DNA of 64,000 bases from an uncultured Elusimicrobiales bacterium (GTDB lineage: Bacteria; Elusimicrobiota; Elusimicrobia; Elusimicrobiales; Elusimicrobiaceae). The stretch spans positions 308,531 through 372,530 of the forward strand of contig CALVGG010000002.1 of assembly GCA_944327085.1 (NCBI GenBank), in the 5' to 3' direction. The notes below the pieces were generated by a model that was given only the letters and a program-made list of their open reading frames with translations, made no database searches and was not told the DNA's origin. How positions within the stretch are numbered: the stretch's first letter is position 1; the number at the start of each line of letters is the position of its first letter. A program made the translations under genes and the position numbers. Below are positions 16,377-26,009 of this stretch, one piece after another.

Positions 16377-17645
16377 ATGACAAGGTTTATCCAATTCATA
16401 CTGCTGGTGTTTGCGTTTGTGCTTTTGGCCGGGCCGGTAATGAAACATTACGGGTACGAGCCCGCCGACGTTTTGCAGCAAATTCAGCAAAAATTGGAAA
16501 CTTTGGCAGATGAGTTTAGCGGTAAAGCCCCGGCTATTGCCCAAGTGCCGGAGCCGGAAATAAAAACGGAATACCAATCCATAGACCCGCGTGAGCTGGA
16601 TAAATTATTTATGGACAGAAACCCGCGCTATGCCGTGCAGGAAAGTGCATCTTCCACAGACCCCATTGATTACAACACGCGGGACGAAAAAGAATTTAAA
16701 GAAATGATTGCCGGGCTGGAGCAGATTGGCTCCCTGGCGCCGGATTTGCCTACCAACAGCCTGCCCGGTTTTGCCGCCCCGCCTTACCGGCCGAAAGATT
16801 CTCAACAAAAATCCCGCTGGGTGCCGCCCCCGCCCGGGTTTATGACGGCCGAAACATTCAACTATTTAATTTACCGGGAAACGCACCCGGTTACCCAGTC
16901 CCTCTCTACCGTGCTGGATACGATTCACGGCAATTTGATGCTGGATTTGACTCCTTTCACCTTAGTCAGCAAACCCAACCGCATTTTGGTTATGCTGTTT
17001 GGCAATAAAGACAGTTATATGAATTTTACCAAGCGGCCGCCGTGGTCGGGCGCGTCTTCAGACTTAAAGGCAGACACGATGTATGTGCAGGAGGGCAAAA
17101 GCTTTTATCCGCTTTCCGTGCACGAGCTGACCCACCTGTATTTTGACGGGTACTTTTTGCCGGTTATTTCGCCGTTGTGGCTGTCGGAAGGGATGGCGGT
17201 GTACATGCAAATACACGCAAGCAAACAAAAGCCTTCCTGGGTGGAGCCGGCCATGAAGCGTATTTTAAACGGGCAAATTATCCCGCTTGAAAAAATGACC
17301 GTAACCGAAGACTTAAGCAACCTTTCCACCAAGGAAGCGGAGCTTTGGTATACCCAGGCCTACAGCCTGGTGGATTATTTGCTTAACCAGCGCACACGGG
17401 ATGAGTTTTACCAGTTATGCAATGAATTAAAACAAAAAACCCCGCTGCACCAGGCTTTATACAAAGCCTACGGTATGCCGTTTACCAAAGTATCGGTATT
17501 GGAAAACGTGTGGCTGCACGATATACGCAAACAGGCAGGCACTTTGCCTGCCCCGGCGGTAAAGCAAACGGCCAAAAAACAAAACACCGCCCAAAAAACG
17601 GCCAATAAAAACACGGCCTCACAAAAAACGGCAGCTAAAAAATAG
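16377..17645 (+). CDS. Membrane-anchored gluzincin-type metallopeptidase
   Basis: 422 aa. An N-terminal membrane anchor (FIQFILLVFAFVLLAGPV) is followed by a disordered stretch, then a peptidase domain with the zinc motif HELTH (His249-His253) and the glutamate ligand in LSEGMAVY (Glu271), the HExxH+E spacing of the gluzincin/peptidase-MA-like group (DUF1570-type). The C-terminus is a Lys/Ala/Thr/Gln-rich basic tail of about 35 residues (TAKKQNTAQKTANKNTASQK). It probably acts in the periplasm on proteins or peptides; substrate unknown. It sits 4 nt after rsmG and 10 nt before rsmH, so it seems built into the cell-division operon. Confidence 0.8.
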   Translation: MTRFIQFILLVFAFVLLAGPVMKHYGYEPADVLQQIQQKLETLADEFSGKAPAIAQVPEPEIKTEYQSIDPRELDKLFMDRNPRYAVQESASSTDPIDYNTRDEKEFKEMIAGLEQIGSLAPDLPTNSLPGFAAPPYRPKDSQQKSRWVPPPPGFMTAETFNYLIYRETHPVTQSLSTVLDTIHGNLMLDLTPFTLVSKPNRILVMLFGNKDSYMNFTKRPPWSGASSDLKADTMYVQEGKSFYPLSVHELTHLYFDGYFLPVISPLWLSEGMAVYMQIHASKQKPSWVEPAMKRILNGQIIPLEKMTVTEDLSNLSTKEAELWYTQAYSLVDYLLNQRTRDEFYQLCNELKQKTPLHQALYKAYGMPFTKVSVLENVWLHDIRKQAGTLPAPAVKQTAKKQNTAQKTANKNTASQKTAAKK

Positions 17646-17655
17646 GACATATTTT

Positions 17656-18534
17656 ATGACACAATGGACGCATATCCCCATATTAGCCCCGCAAATAGCC
17701 GACCTGCTTCTTACAGACCCGGACGGCATTTATGCCGACGGCACCCTGGGTTTGGGCGGACACACGGCTTTGTTTTTAAGCCGCCTTTCCCCCAAGGCGC
17801 GCGTGCTGGGCTTTGATAAAGACGCCCAAGCCCTGCAAATGGCCAAAGAACGTATAAATGACCCCCGTTTAATTACTTTTAACGAAAGTTACACCTGCCT
17901 GCCCGCTGAGCTGGAAAAACTGCAAATACCGGGCGTAAAAGGCGCTTTGTTTGACTTGGGTTTAAGCTCTTACCAGCTGGATAACCCCGCCCGCGGTTTT
18001 AGTATAATAAATAATGGCCCCCTGGATATGCGGTTTGATTTAGCCTCGCCCTTAACGGCACAGGTAATTGTAAACACATGGGGGCTGGACGATTTAACGC
18101 GTATTCTAACCGATTACGGTGAAGAGCGCAAAGCCGGCCAAATAGCTTTGGCCATTTTAAATGCACGGCGTAACGCTCCCATCAACACCACCGAAGATTT
18201 AAAACAAATTGTGGAACGCGTTTACGGCTTTAGGGGCAAAACGCACCCGGCCACGCAAACGTTCCAGGCACTGCGCATAGCGGTAAATGATGAATTAGGC
18301 TCGGTAGAAACCCTATTAAAAGTTTTGCCTCAAATTATTGTGCCGGGGGGGCGGGCAGCGGTGCTTACTTTCCACTCGCTGGAAGACCGGCTGGTTAAAA
18401 ACCGTTTTAAAGAGTTGGCCGCCCAAGGCGGGTGGAAATTGGTAAACAAAAAGGTAATTGTTCCTTCTTACCAGGAAATTTGCCAAAACCGCCGCGCCAG
18501 AAGCGCCAAATTAAGGGTAATTGAAAGATTATGA
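17656..18534 (+). CDS. rsmH: 16S rRNA m4C1402 methyltransferase RsmH (MraW)
   Basis: 292 aa. Methylates N4 of C1402 of 16S rRNA. SAM-binding YADGTLGLGGHT, FDLGLSSYQLDNPARGFSI, MRFD and the C-terminal VLTFHSLEDRLVKNRFKEL are all family hallmarks. It heads the mra/dcw genes as in most bacteria. The next gene (ftsL-like) overlaps its stop by 4 nt. Confidence 0.97.
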   Translation: MTQWTHIPILAPQIADLLLTDPDGIYADGTLGLGGHTALFLSRLSPKARVLGFDKDAQALQMAKERINDPRLITFNESYTCLPAELEKLQIPGVKGALFDLGLSSYQLDNPARGFSIINNGPLDMRFDLASPLTAQVIVNTWGLDDLTRILTDYGEERKAGQIALAILNARRNAPINTTEDLKQIVERVYGFRGKTHPATQTFQALRIAVNDELGSVETLLKVLPQIIVPGGRAAVLTFHSLEDRLVKNRFKELAAQGGWKLVNKKVIVPSYQEICQNRRARSAKLRVIERL

Positions 18535-18785
18535 AAATATTTGCCGTTTTATTTTTTGTCAGCTTGTTTGCCATGGGCGTGGTGGTTATGCGTATGGAAA
18601 TAAACCGCTCCGGCCGGGAAATAAGCAAACTGCAAAACCATGTGGAAGTGCAGGAAGCCCGCAACCAATATGTGCAAATGGAAATTGCCCGTTTGGAAAG
18701 CCCGGCCCATGTGTCTGCCCTGGCGCGGGAAAAACTGGGGCTTGAATTTACCAAACCCTATAATGTGGTGCTACTGGAAGATTAA
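18531..18785 (+). CDS. ftsL: FtsL-like cell division protein
   Basis: 84 aa with one N-terminal membrane span (IFAVLFFVSLFAMGVVVM) and a periplasmic coiled coil (REISKLQNHVEVQEARNQYVQMEIARLES) ending in the typical HVSALAREKLGLEF motif of FtsL/DivIC proteins. FtsL forms the FtsQLB complex that activates FtsWI. Identification rests on topology, size and position between rsmH and ftsI, since the family has little sequence conservation. Confidence 0.85.
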   Translation: MKIFAVLFFVSLFAMGVVVMRMEINRSGREISKLQNHVEVQEARNQYVQMEIARLESPAHVSALAREKLGLEFTKPYNVVLLED

Positions 18786-18788
18786 GCT

Positions 18789-20483
18789 ATGTTTAAACGC
18801 TCAAGCCCGTTTATTTATGACGTTAAAAACCGCATGAAAATATGCGGGCTTTTGTGTTTGCTGGCGCCGGTGGCCATCGGGCTGCGTTTGTTTTATATGC
18901 AAACCTTCCAGCACGATAAATTTACCACCAAGGCCGAACGCGCCATTTATAACTACCTGGCCGAAGACCGCCTGCGCGGCAAAATATTGGACGTAAACGG
19001 TTATTTTCTGGCCCAGTCCGTGCGTACGCACTCGTGCGGTATATCCAAACGCTATGTAAAAGACAGAAACAAAACCATTTCTTTTTTATCCAAAACATTG
19101 GGCATACCAAAAGAGCGCATTCTGGAAAAATGGCGCCGTAACCGCAATTTCTTTTTTGTGGCTAAAAAAATTAAGCCGGATGTATATATGCAAATTGTGC
19201 CCACGCTGCGCACTTCGTTGGGGCAAGGGCTGGATTTAACGCCGGAATACGAACGCATACACCCTTACGGCAATACGGCTTTGGATCTGCTGGGGGCGGC
19301 CAACTCCAAAAATTTAGGGCTTTCCGGCTTGGAGCAAATGTACAACCGGGAGCTTAGCCAAGACATCAGCAAAAAACGCGCCAAACGCGCGCGCCGCGGG
19401 GAAATTATTTATGACCGCAATTTAAAAGAGCACCTCTCCGTGGGGGACGTGTACTTAACCATTGATTTGCAGGCCCAGTTTTTTGCCGAGGAAGCACTCA
19501 AAAAATCGGTGGAAGAATACGGCGCCGAACACGGCATAGCCCTGGTGCAGGAGCCTGCCACCGGGCGGATACTGGCGGCGGCGTCTTACCCGGTGAAGGA
19601 CGGGCAATCCCTGGCGTTTCAGTTTACGTATGAGCCTGGCTCCACCTTTAAAACCATTGCCATATCCTCGGCGTTGGACGCAGGCACCGTAACCGTTACC
19701 GATTCCATTGATATGGACGGGCGCAAGTGGGAAGTGGCCCGTGGTTTTACCATACGTGATAATCAGCACAAAAAGGATTTTCTGTCCATACCGGAAATTA
19801 TGCAGCTTTCATCCAACATCGGCGCGGGTAAAATAGCGGTGGAATTGGGGGCCAAAAACTTGTTTTATTATTTAAAGGCATACGGCTTTGGCACCAAGAC
19901 GGACATTAATTTTAACGGGGAAGCCAAAGGCTATGTTCCGCCCTATAATAAGTGGACCAAGGTGGACTTGGCCACCAAAGGCTACGGTTATGGTATTTCC
20001 CTTACGCCTATACAGCTTATTAATGCTTATTCCGCCATTGCCAACGGCGGCACACTGATGCAGCCCCACCTGGTGGACCGCATTGAATACGCCGACGGAC
20101 GTGTGGAAAAGAAAGCCAAACCGGTAAAGATACGCCGCGTAATAAAGCCCCAAACAGCCCAGATTATGACCAAGGTCCTCCAAAGCGTGGTGGAAGCGGG
20201 CAGCGGCAAACGCGCCCAAATAAAAGGCTATACCGTGGCCGGCAAAACCGGCACGGCCGAAAAATTAAGCAAAGAAGGCGGATACGGCAAAAGAAACCAT
20301 ATTGTTTCTTTCTGCGGGTTTGTGCCGGCCAGCAAACCGCAGTTTACCATTTTGGTGGTGTTGGATAATCCTTCCAAATACACCTTTGGCGGCACGGCAG
20401 CCGCCCCGGCCTTTAAACAAATTGCCGAAAATTTACTTACATTAAAAGGCATACAGCCTGATCAAGTGGATTTTATTAATTAA
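18789..20483 (+). CDS. ftsI: Septal transpeptidase FtsI (PBP3)
   Basis: 564 aa class B penicillin-binding protein: short cytoplasmic N-terminus, one membrane span (ICGLLCLLAPVAIGLRLFY), dimerisation/pedestal domain beginning LRGKILDVNGYFLAQS, and transpeptidase domain with the active serine in STFK (Ser285), SSN, and KTGTAEK. It cross-links septal peptidoglycan as partner of FtsW. No PASTA domains. Directly after the ftsL-like gene and before murF. Confidence 0.95.
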   Translation: MFKRSSPFIYDVKNRMKICGLLCLLAPVAIGLRLFYMQTFQHDKFTTKAERAIYNYLAEDRLRGKILDVNGYFLAQSVRTHSCGISKRYVKDRNKTISFLSKTLGIPKERILEKWRRNRNFFFVAKKIKPDVYMQIVPTLRTSLGQGLDLTPEYERIHPYGNTALDLLGAANSKNLGLSGLEQMYNRELSQDISKKRAKRARRGEIIYDRNLKEHLSVGDVYLTIDLQAQFFAEEALKKSVEEYGAEHGIALVQEPATGRILAAASYPVKDGQSLAFQFTYEPGSTFKTIAISSALDAGTVTVTDSIDMDGRKWEVARGFTIRDNQHKKDFLSIPEIMQLSSNIGAGKIAVELGAKNLFYYLKAYGFGTKTDINFNGEAKGYVPPYNKWTKVDLATKGYGYGISLTPIQLINAYSAIANGGTLMQPHLVDRIEYADGRVEKKAKPVKIRRVIKPQTAQIMTKVLQSVVEAGSGKRAQIKGYTVAGKTGTAEKLSKEGGYGKRNHIVSFCGFVPASKPQFTILVVLDNPSKYTFGGTAAAPAFKQIAENLLTLKGIQPDQVDFIN

Positions 20484-20492
20484 GGAGATTGT

Positions 20493-21845
20493 ATGAAACT
20501 GAACCTGACGTTTGCTAAAACCGCGGAAATCATGAAAGGGGAGCTGAAAAGCAAAAACCCTTCCGCCAAGATTACCGGCTTCGTTACCGACAGCCGCGTG
20601 GTTACCAAGGGGGACGCTTTCATTGCCTTAAAAGGCTTAAAGCACGACGCACACCAATTTATTAACCAAGTAATTAAGAAAGGGGCTTCTTTAATCGTGG
20701 CCGAAAAGGCCCACTGCCCGGAAATAACCGATGAAAAAGTATCCGTTATTTACGTGCAAAACACCTTAAAAGCCTTGCAGGACCTGGCCAAATACCACCG
20801 CTTAAACAGCACGTTAAAAGTGGCCGCCATTACGGGTTCCAACGGCAAAAGCACCACCAAGCAAATGCTAAAAGCCATTTGTGAACAAGCGGGAGAAACG
20901 GTGGCCAATATGGGCAATTTTAACAATCAGTTCGGCACGCCGTTTTCTCTGTTGGAAATACAACCCAAACATAAATACGGCATTTTTGAGTTGGGTGCCT
21001 CCCACCCCGGGGATATTGACGAGCTGGCCGCCATTGCCGTGCCGGATGTGGCCGTAATTACCAATATTTCCGCCGCCCATTTGGAATATTTTAAAGATTT
21101 AGAGACCGTTTATAAAACCAAAACGGAAATTGCCAACCACTTAAATTTTGGCGGCACCCTGGTTTATAATACCGACGACCCGATGCTCTCCCGCCTGCAA
21201 ACGGAGTTTAAAGGCAAGGCCTTACCGTTTGGTTACAGCCCTTCCGCCGCGCTGCGCATTTTAGACACGCAGGATAAATTCTCTTTTACTTACAAAGGCG
21301 AAGCTTATGTGCTGGACATTAACCTGCACTCGCACGATAAATACAATGCCGCCGCCGCGGCTGCCGCGGCCATTGCGCTGGGGATTTATATGGACGAAAT
21401 TAAAAAAGGTCTTTTATCTTACACACCCATGCCCATGCGTTTGGAACGGGTGGAAAAGAACGGCGTCCACTTTATTTTAGACTGCTACAATGCTAACCCC
21501 GCCAGCATGAAGGCCGCCTTGGATATTTTAGGCAAGGAGCCTTCCACCCCGCGCATAGCAGTGCTGGGGGACATGAAAGAGCTGGGTTCCTCCTCTAAGG
21601 ATTACCACCGCTTAATTGCCCGTCAACTACTGGATAACCAGGTGGATTATGCTTTCCTGGCCGGGGAGCAAATGCATTACGCTTACGAAATACTGCAAAA
21701 CGCAGGCGGCGTGCATGCCGTATACGGCAAAACCCCGGCGGATTGGACCGGCGAGTTGAAAAAACTGCTTAAAAAGAAAAACGGCACCTGTTTGGTGAAA
21801 GCGTCGCGCTCTATGAATTTTGAAAATATTTTTAAGGAGATTTAA
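20493..21845 (+). CDS. murF: UDP-MurNAc-tripeptide D-Ala-D-Ala ligase MurF
   Basis: 450 aa Mur ligase adding D-Ala-D-Ala to the UDP-MurNAc tripeptide in the cytoplasm. N-terminal substrate domain (ITGFVTDSRVVTKGDAFIALKG), ATP-binding GSNGKSTTKQM, central FELGASHPGDIDEL and C-terminal LDCYNANPASMKAAL with AVLGDMKELG. Start follows AAGGAG. murE, which usually precedes murF, is not here. Confidence 0.96.
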   Translation: MKLNLTFAKTAEIMKGELKSKNPSAKITGFVTDSRVVTKGDAFIALKGLKHDAHQFINQVIKKGASLIVAEKAHCPEITDEKVSVIYVQNTLKALQDLAKYHRLNSTLKVAAITGSNGKSTTKQMLKAICEQAGETVANMGNFNNQFGTPFSLLEIQPKHKYGIFELGASHPGDIDELAAIAVPDVAVITNISAAHLEYFKDLETVYKTKTEIANHLNFGGTLVYNTDDPMLSRLQTEFKGKALPFGYSPSAALRILDTQDKFSFTYKGEAYVLDINLHSHDKYNAAAAAAAAIALGIYMDEIKKGLLSYTPMPMRLERVEKNGVHFILDCYNANPASMKAALDILGKEPSTPRIAVLGDMKELGSSSKDYHRLIARQLLDNQVDYAFLAGEQMHYAYEILQNAGGVHAVYGKTPADWTGELKKLLKKKNGTCLVKASRSMNFENIFKEI

Positions 21846-22931
21846 GTGTTATATTATCTTACCCAGTTTAAGGATGATTTTACTTTCCTTAATATTTTCA
21901 GCTACATCACTTTCCGCACCGGTGCGGCGGTGTTTACGTCGTTCTTTTTAAGCCTGCTTCTAGGGCCTGCCTTGGTGGCCAAGCTGCGCTCCTATAAAAT
22001 ACAGCAAATAGAGCGGGAATACGGCCCGGCGTCTCACCTCTCCAAAAGCGGCACCCCCACTATGGGCGGCCTGCTTATTTTGGTTACCCTGCTTACCAGT
22101 GTTTTGTTATGGGCCCGGTTGGACAATGCCTATATTTGGCTGATGATTTTTACCACCATTGCCTTAGCCAGCGCCGGTATTATGGACGATTACACCAAAC
22201 TGGTTAAAAAGAACCCGGAGGGGATGAAATCCTCCATTAAATTTGCCATACAGCTTTTTACGGCTTTGGTGGTGGTAGGGTATTTGGGCGCCAACCCTCC
22301 CAACGGCAATTATGCCACCTCTGTTATGATACCGTACATGAGCAAAATGTTTATTGATTTATCCGTATTCTATTTTGCGTTTTCCATGTTGGTTATTGTG
22401 GGGTCTTCCAACGCTACCAATTTAACGGACGGGTTAGACGGCCTGGCAGCCGGTTGTATGGTGTTTACGGCTATAGCCTACGGGGTGGTGTCTTACCTGG
22501 CGGGCAATATTCATTTTGCAGATTACTTAAAAATCATTTATGTTCCCGGCGCGGGGGAAATAACCGTGTTTATGGGTGCCTTGGTGGGGGCGTGTATTGG
22601 TTTCTTGTGGTTTAACGCTTACCCGGCCCAGGTGTTTATGGGGGATACCAGCTCGCTGTTTTTAGGGGGGGTAATCGGCACGGCGGCATTGTGCGTAAAG
22701 CAGGAATTGCTGCTGCCCATTGCCGGGGGTATTTTTGTGTTGGAAACCGTATCGGTTATGCTTCAAATGGGATATTTTAAATTAACCCACGGCAAGCGCC
22801 TTTTTAAAATGACGCCCATACACCACCATTTTGAGTTAATGGGTATAGCAGAACCCAAAGTAATTGTACGGTTTTGGATTGTGGGCGCCATGCTGATGCT
22901 GTTGGCGTTGGCATCGCTTAAGATAAGGTAA
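21846..22931 (+). CDS. mraY: Phospho-MurNAc-pentapeptide translocase MraY
   Basis: 361 aa polytopic membrane enzyme making lipid I from undecaprenyl phosphate. GTG start directly after the murF stop, preceded by AAGGAG. Conserved motifs: SKSGTPTMGGLLIL, MDDYTKL (catalytic Asp region), NATNLTDGLDGLAAG, and TPIHHHFELMG. About ten membrane segments. murD, commonly next, is missing; ftsW follows. Confidence 0.97.
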   Translation: MLYYLTQFKDDFTFLNIFSYITFRTGAAVFTSFFLSLLLGPALVAKLRSYKIQQIEREYGPASHLSKSGTPTMGGLLILVTLLTSVLLWARLDNAYIWLMIFTTIALASAGIMDDYTKLVKKNPEGMKSSIKFAIQLFTALVVVGYLGANPPNGNYATSVMIPYMSKMFIDLSVFYFAFSMLVIVGSSNATNLTDGLDGLAAGCMVFTAIAYGVVSYLAGNIHFADYLKIIYVPGAGEITVFMGALVGACIGFLWFNAYPAQVFMGDTSSLFLGGVIGTAALCVKQELLLPIAGGIFVLETVSVMLQMGYFKLTHGKRLFKMTPIHHHFELMGIAEPKVIVRFWIVGAMLMLLALASLKIR

Positions 22932-22939
22932 AATAAAAT

Positions 22940-24169
22940 ATGCCAACTTTATTTAACCGCTCCGGCAAAAGGAATAATTTTATAAAAAAACCGCATCCCC
23001 GCCCGTGGGGTATGGCGCATAACCCTTTGCCGGTAAACGGCTCCTGGCGGCCCTTGCCTATGGATAAACCTTTGGCGTTTATCACTTTTGCGTTTGTGCT
23101 GTTTGGGCTTATTTTTACTTATTCTTCCAGTGCGTTTGATTCTATGGCGTATTTTAAACGCCAGGTGTTGTTTGACGTGCTGGGTATGGCAGCCGCTTTG
23201 TTTTTATGGCAATTTTATGATAAACTGCAAAAAATATGGCTGTTTAAACCCATTCATTTGATATACGTTACTTGGGTGTTGCTTACGGTGGTTTTATTTA
23301 CCAAACCCATTGCCAATGTGCACCGCTGGATTGATTTGGGCTTTTTTAATTTGCAGCCTTCGGAAATAGCCAAAGTAACGCTGGTTATTTACGTGGCCGA
23401 TTATTTAAGCAATGTACAGGGTAAACTGTCCAAAAACTGGATGCTGATGATTAAGCCTTTGGTGGTAACGGCCATTACGCTAGGGCTTATTTTAATCGCC
23501 CGGGATTTTGGCACCCCGGCTTTAATGTGTGTGGTGGTGGGGGCCATGTTGTTTGCGGCTGGGGCTAAATTAAAACATTTGGCCGTGCCGGTGCTGATAG
23601 CCTTGCCGGTAGCCGTGCAGCAGCTTTTATTTGTGCCGTATCGCAGGGAAAGGCTGCTCTCTTTCTTAAACCCGGAGGCGGACCCCGGCGGCGTGGGGTA
23701 TCAGTTGGTGCAGTCTTTTACTGCGGTGGGGTCAGGCGGTTGGTTTGGCAAAGGCCTGGGCAACAGCGAGTTAAAACTGGAATATCTGCCCGCGGCCCAT
23801 ACAGACTTTATTTTTTCTATTATGTGCGAAGAAGTGGGCCTTTTTGGCGCGGCGGTGCTGTTGTTGTTTTTCTGCTGGCTGCTGGTGCGCGGAATTAGTT
23901 TGGCGCGTGTGGCCCGCAATAATTTTAACAGTTTGCTTATATTTGGCCTTACGCTTACCATTTGCGTGCAGGCATTTATTAATATGTCTATGGCTATTGG
24001 TTTAATGCCCACGAAAGGGATTGCCTTGCCGTTCTTTTCGTATGGGGGGTCGTCGGTAATTATGACGCTGGTGATGATGGGCATTTTGCTTAATATGGCC
24101 GCGTCGGACTCTGCCTCCAAAACCCCATTAAGGGAAGATTATACCCATTACAAAACAAGGAACAGATAA
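22940..24169 (+). CDS. ftsW: Lipid II polymerase FtsW (SEDS family)
   Basis: 409 aa. SEDS-family glycosyltransferase polymerising lipid II at the septum with FtsI. After an unusual ~50-residue basic/proline-rich cytoplasmic N-terminus come about ten membrane spans; signatures are LQPSEIAKV, GVGYQLVQS, PAAHTDFIFSIMCEEVG and PTKGIALPFFSYGGSSV. Called FtsW rather than RodA because of its place between mraY and murG. The murG ATG follows the stop immediately. Confidence 0.93.
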   Translation: MPTLFNRSGKRNNFIKKPHPRPWGMAHNPLPVNGSWRPLPMDKPLAFITFAFVLFGLIFTYSSSAFDSMAYFKRQVLFDVLGMAAALFLWQFYDKLQKIWLFKPIHLIYVTWVLLTVVLFTKPIANVHRWIDLGFFNLQPSEIAKVTLVIYVADYLSNVQGKLSKNWMLMIKPLVVTAITLGLILIARDFGTPALMCVVVGAMLFAAGAKLKHLAVPVLIALPVAVQQLLFVPYRRERLLSFLNPEADPGGVGYQLVQSFTAVGSGGWFGKGLGNSELKLEYLPAAHTDFIFSIMCEEVGLFGAAVLLLFFCWLLVRGISLARVARNNFNSLLIFGLTLTICVQAFINMSMAIGLMPTKGIALPFFSYGGSSVIMTLVMMGILLNMAASDSASKTPLREDYTHYKTRNR

Positions 24170-25264
24170 ATGAATAAACGTTTTATTATCGCTTCCGGCG
24201 GCACGGGGGGGCATTTTTACCCCGGCTTTGCGCTGGGCAAATTGTTAAACAAACAGGGCTGCAGCGTGCTTTTTGTGGTGCGCAAAAATGACCCGGCCAT
24301 ACAAATTTTGCAAGACAGCAAATTAAAATACCGCGAGGTGGATTTTATGGGCCTTCCCCGCGGGTTTAATCCGCTGGGTTATTTTAAATTTGTGGCTAAA
24401 CTGTTTGGCGCTTTATGCCAAATGAAGCAAGTCATCAAAGAATTTAAGCCCACCGTATGCCTGGGGACGGGCGGTTACATTTCCTTCCCGCTTTTGTACC
24501 AGGCACACCGGATGGGTATCAAAACCGTTGTGCACGACTCCAACACCAAAATGGGCCTGGCAAATAAAGTGTGTGCCCGCTTTGCGGATTTGGTGTTGCT
24601 GGGGCTTCCCTCTAATGAACAAATAAAAAACGCCATTCTTACCAGTACGCCTATTCGCACGGAATTTGCTGACCCGGTGGACCGTACAAAAATATTGACG
24701 GAGCTGGAGCTTGACCCGCAGCAAAAAACCGTGCTGATATTTGGGGGCAGCCAAGGGGCCAAAGGTTTAAACGCAGCCGTTATACAGGCTGTAAAGCGCA
24801 TTGTGGCAGAAAACCAAAACGTGCATTTTATCCATATTAGCGGAGAGCGCTGGTATCAAACCATTAAAAACCAATACGGCCGCACTTTAAACGTGTGTGT
24901 ATTGCCGTATTCCAATGAAATTTACGAGCTTTTGCAGGTGTGTGATGTGGCCATTTGCCGCAGCGGGGCCAGCACACTGGCGGAGCTGATTTACTGCCGC
25001 AAGCCGGCGCTATTGGTGCCTTACCCGCATGCTGCGGCAAACCACCAGTATTACAATGCCAAAATTTTACAGTCGGTCGGATGTGCGGTAATTGCCTTGG
25101 AAGGGGAGCGGCTGGAACAGGAAATTTACCAGTTTTTAAACCGGGCCCTGCTGATGCAAAACGACGCCATGCTGCGCACCATGACGGAAAATTATTCCAA
25201 ATTAAATATTCCCAACCCGTTAAACGCGGCCGAAAATATAGCCGAAATATTAAAAAAGATGTAA
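24170..25264 (+). CDS. murG: N-acetylglucosaminyltransferase MurG
   Basis: 364 aa GT-B enzyme converting lipid I to lipid II on the inner face of the inner membrane. N-terminal GGTGGHFYPGFAL loop (usually GGTGGH), VCLGTGGYISFPLL, HDSNTKMGLANK, and in the C-terminal domain IFGGSQGAKGLN and ICRSGASTLAEL. Last gene of the truncated dcw run and followed by a strong terminator; murC, murB, ddl, ftsQ, ftsA and ftsZ, often next, are absent. Confidence 0.96.
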   Translation: MNKRFIIASGGTGGHFYPGFALGKLLNKQGCSVLFVVRKNDPAIQILQDSKLKYREVDFMGLPRGFNPLGYFKFVAKLFGALCQMKQVIKEFKPTVCLGTGGYISFPLLYQAHRMGIKTVVHDSNTKMGLANKVCARFADLVLLGLPSNEQIKNAILTSTPIRTEFADPVDRTKILTELELDPQQKTVLIFGGSQGAKGLNAAVIQAVKRIVAENQNVHFIHISGERWYQTIKNQYGRTLNVCVLPYSNEIYELLQVCDVAICRSGASTLAELIYCRKPALLVPYPHAAANHQYYNAKILQSVGCAVIALEGERLEQEIYQFLNRALLMQNDAMLRTMTENYSKLNIPNPLNAAENIAEILKKM

Positions 25265-25267
25265 TTT

Positions 25268-25304
25268 AAAAGCCTTGGGTGTTTTTCTACCCCAAGGCTT
25301 TTTA
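25268..25304 (+). terminator. Terminator after murG
   Basis: AAGCCTTGGG/CCCAAGGCTT stem, 11-nt loop and T-run. Confidence 0.9.
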
Positions 25305-25408
25305 TTGTGCACTGTGGGCTTACGGGTGCACATTGTGGTTTATATATTTATAAATGTCCGTTTGCCACCAAGGCCCGATTTTAAAAACTGTTAACCGTTA
25401 TAAAACAT

Positions 25409-25436
25409 AAAAAACCCCGCTTTGCGCGGGGTTTTT
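25409..25436. terminator. Terminator of the prepilin gene
   Basis: ACCCCGC/GCGGGGT stem flanked by A and T runs, usable in both directions; lies just past the leftward prepilin gene. Confidence 0.85.
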
Positions 25437-25452
25437 GCAATATGTTTTTATA

Positions 25453-25923
25453 TTATAAGGCACCCACAAAATCCGCCAGTTTTTTGCCGTCGCTGGTACC
25501 GTCGCTGGTGATATCGATGCGGTAATTGTTGCCGGTGGCCTGATCCGGGATAATTTGCGTCCATTTAACAATACAGGTGGCGGAGCCTTCATCGCGTCTG
25601 CAAACCTCTACCGTGCAGTTATTTTTTAAAGTAAAAGTAAAATTCTTGGTAGAAAATACTTTCCCGCCGTTGGGGTTATCCCATCTGCCGCCTTGCAGGT
25701 CCGCGTCCAGGGCGGTGTTATCGGTAGGGCAACCCAAAGTGGGGTTTGCCTGACGGTAGCGCTGGATAGAGTCCGTCATGGCCTTGGCGTTTAAAAAGCC
25801 TTCCGTAAGGCGGGCTTTCTCCACGGAAATGGTATACTGCGGCAGCGCTACGGAAGACAAAATGCCTATAATCAGCACCACCACCAACAGCTCAATTAAG
25901 GTAAAACCCTTGTTGTTTTGCAT
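25453..25923 (-). CDS. Type IV pilin-like protein (prepilin)
   Basis: 156 aa from ATG 25923, preceded by GGAG at 7 nt on the minus strand. Class III prepilin signal: MQNNKG cut before FTLIELLVVVLIIGILS, with the key Glu at mature position 5 (Glu11), then the long N-terminal helix (ALPQYTISVEKARLTEGFLNAK) and a C-terminal globular part with four or more cysteines (LGCPTDN, NNCTVEVC, ATC) likely forming disulfides. It needs a prepilin peptidase and assembly machine encoded elsewhere. Elusimicrobiota genomes are known for many such orphan pilins, one of the reasons for the organism call. Single-gene unit. Confidence 0.9.
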   Translation of the reverse strand: MQNNKGFTLIELLVVVLIIGILSSVALPQYTISVEKARLTEGFLNAKAMTDSIQRYRQANPTLGCPTDNTALDADLQGGRWDNPNGGKVFSTKNFTFTLKNNCTVEVCRRDEGSATCIVKWTQIIPDQATGNNYRIDITSDGTSDGKKLADFVGAL

Positions 25924-26009
25924 GGCAATTCTCCTTACTACCAATCAAAATTTGCTTACACTGTATAGTATAATAAAAAGCCTTCCTAAGGCAAGCCCCC
26001 AAAAAATAC

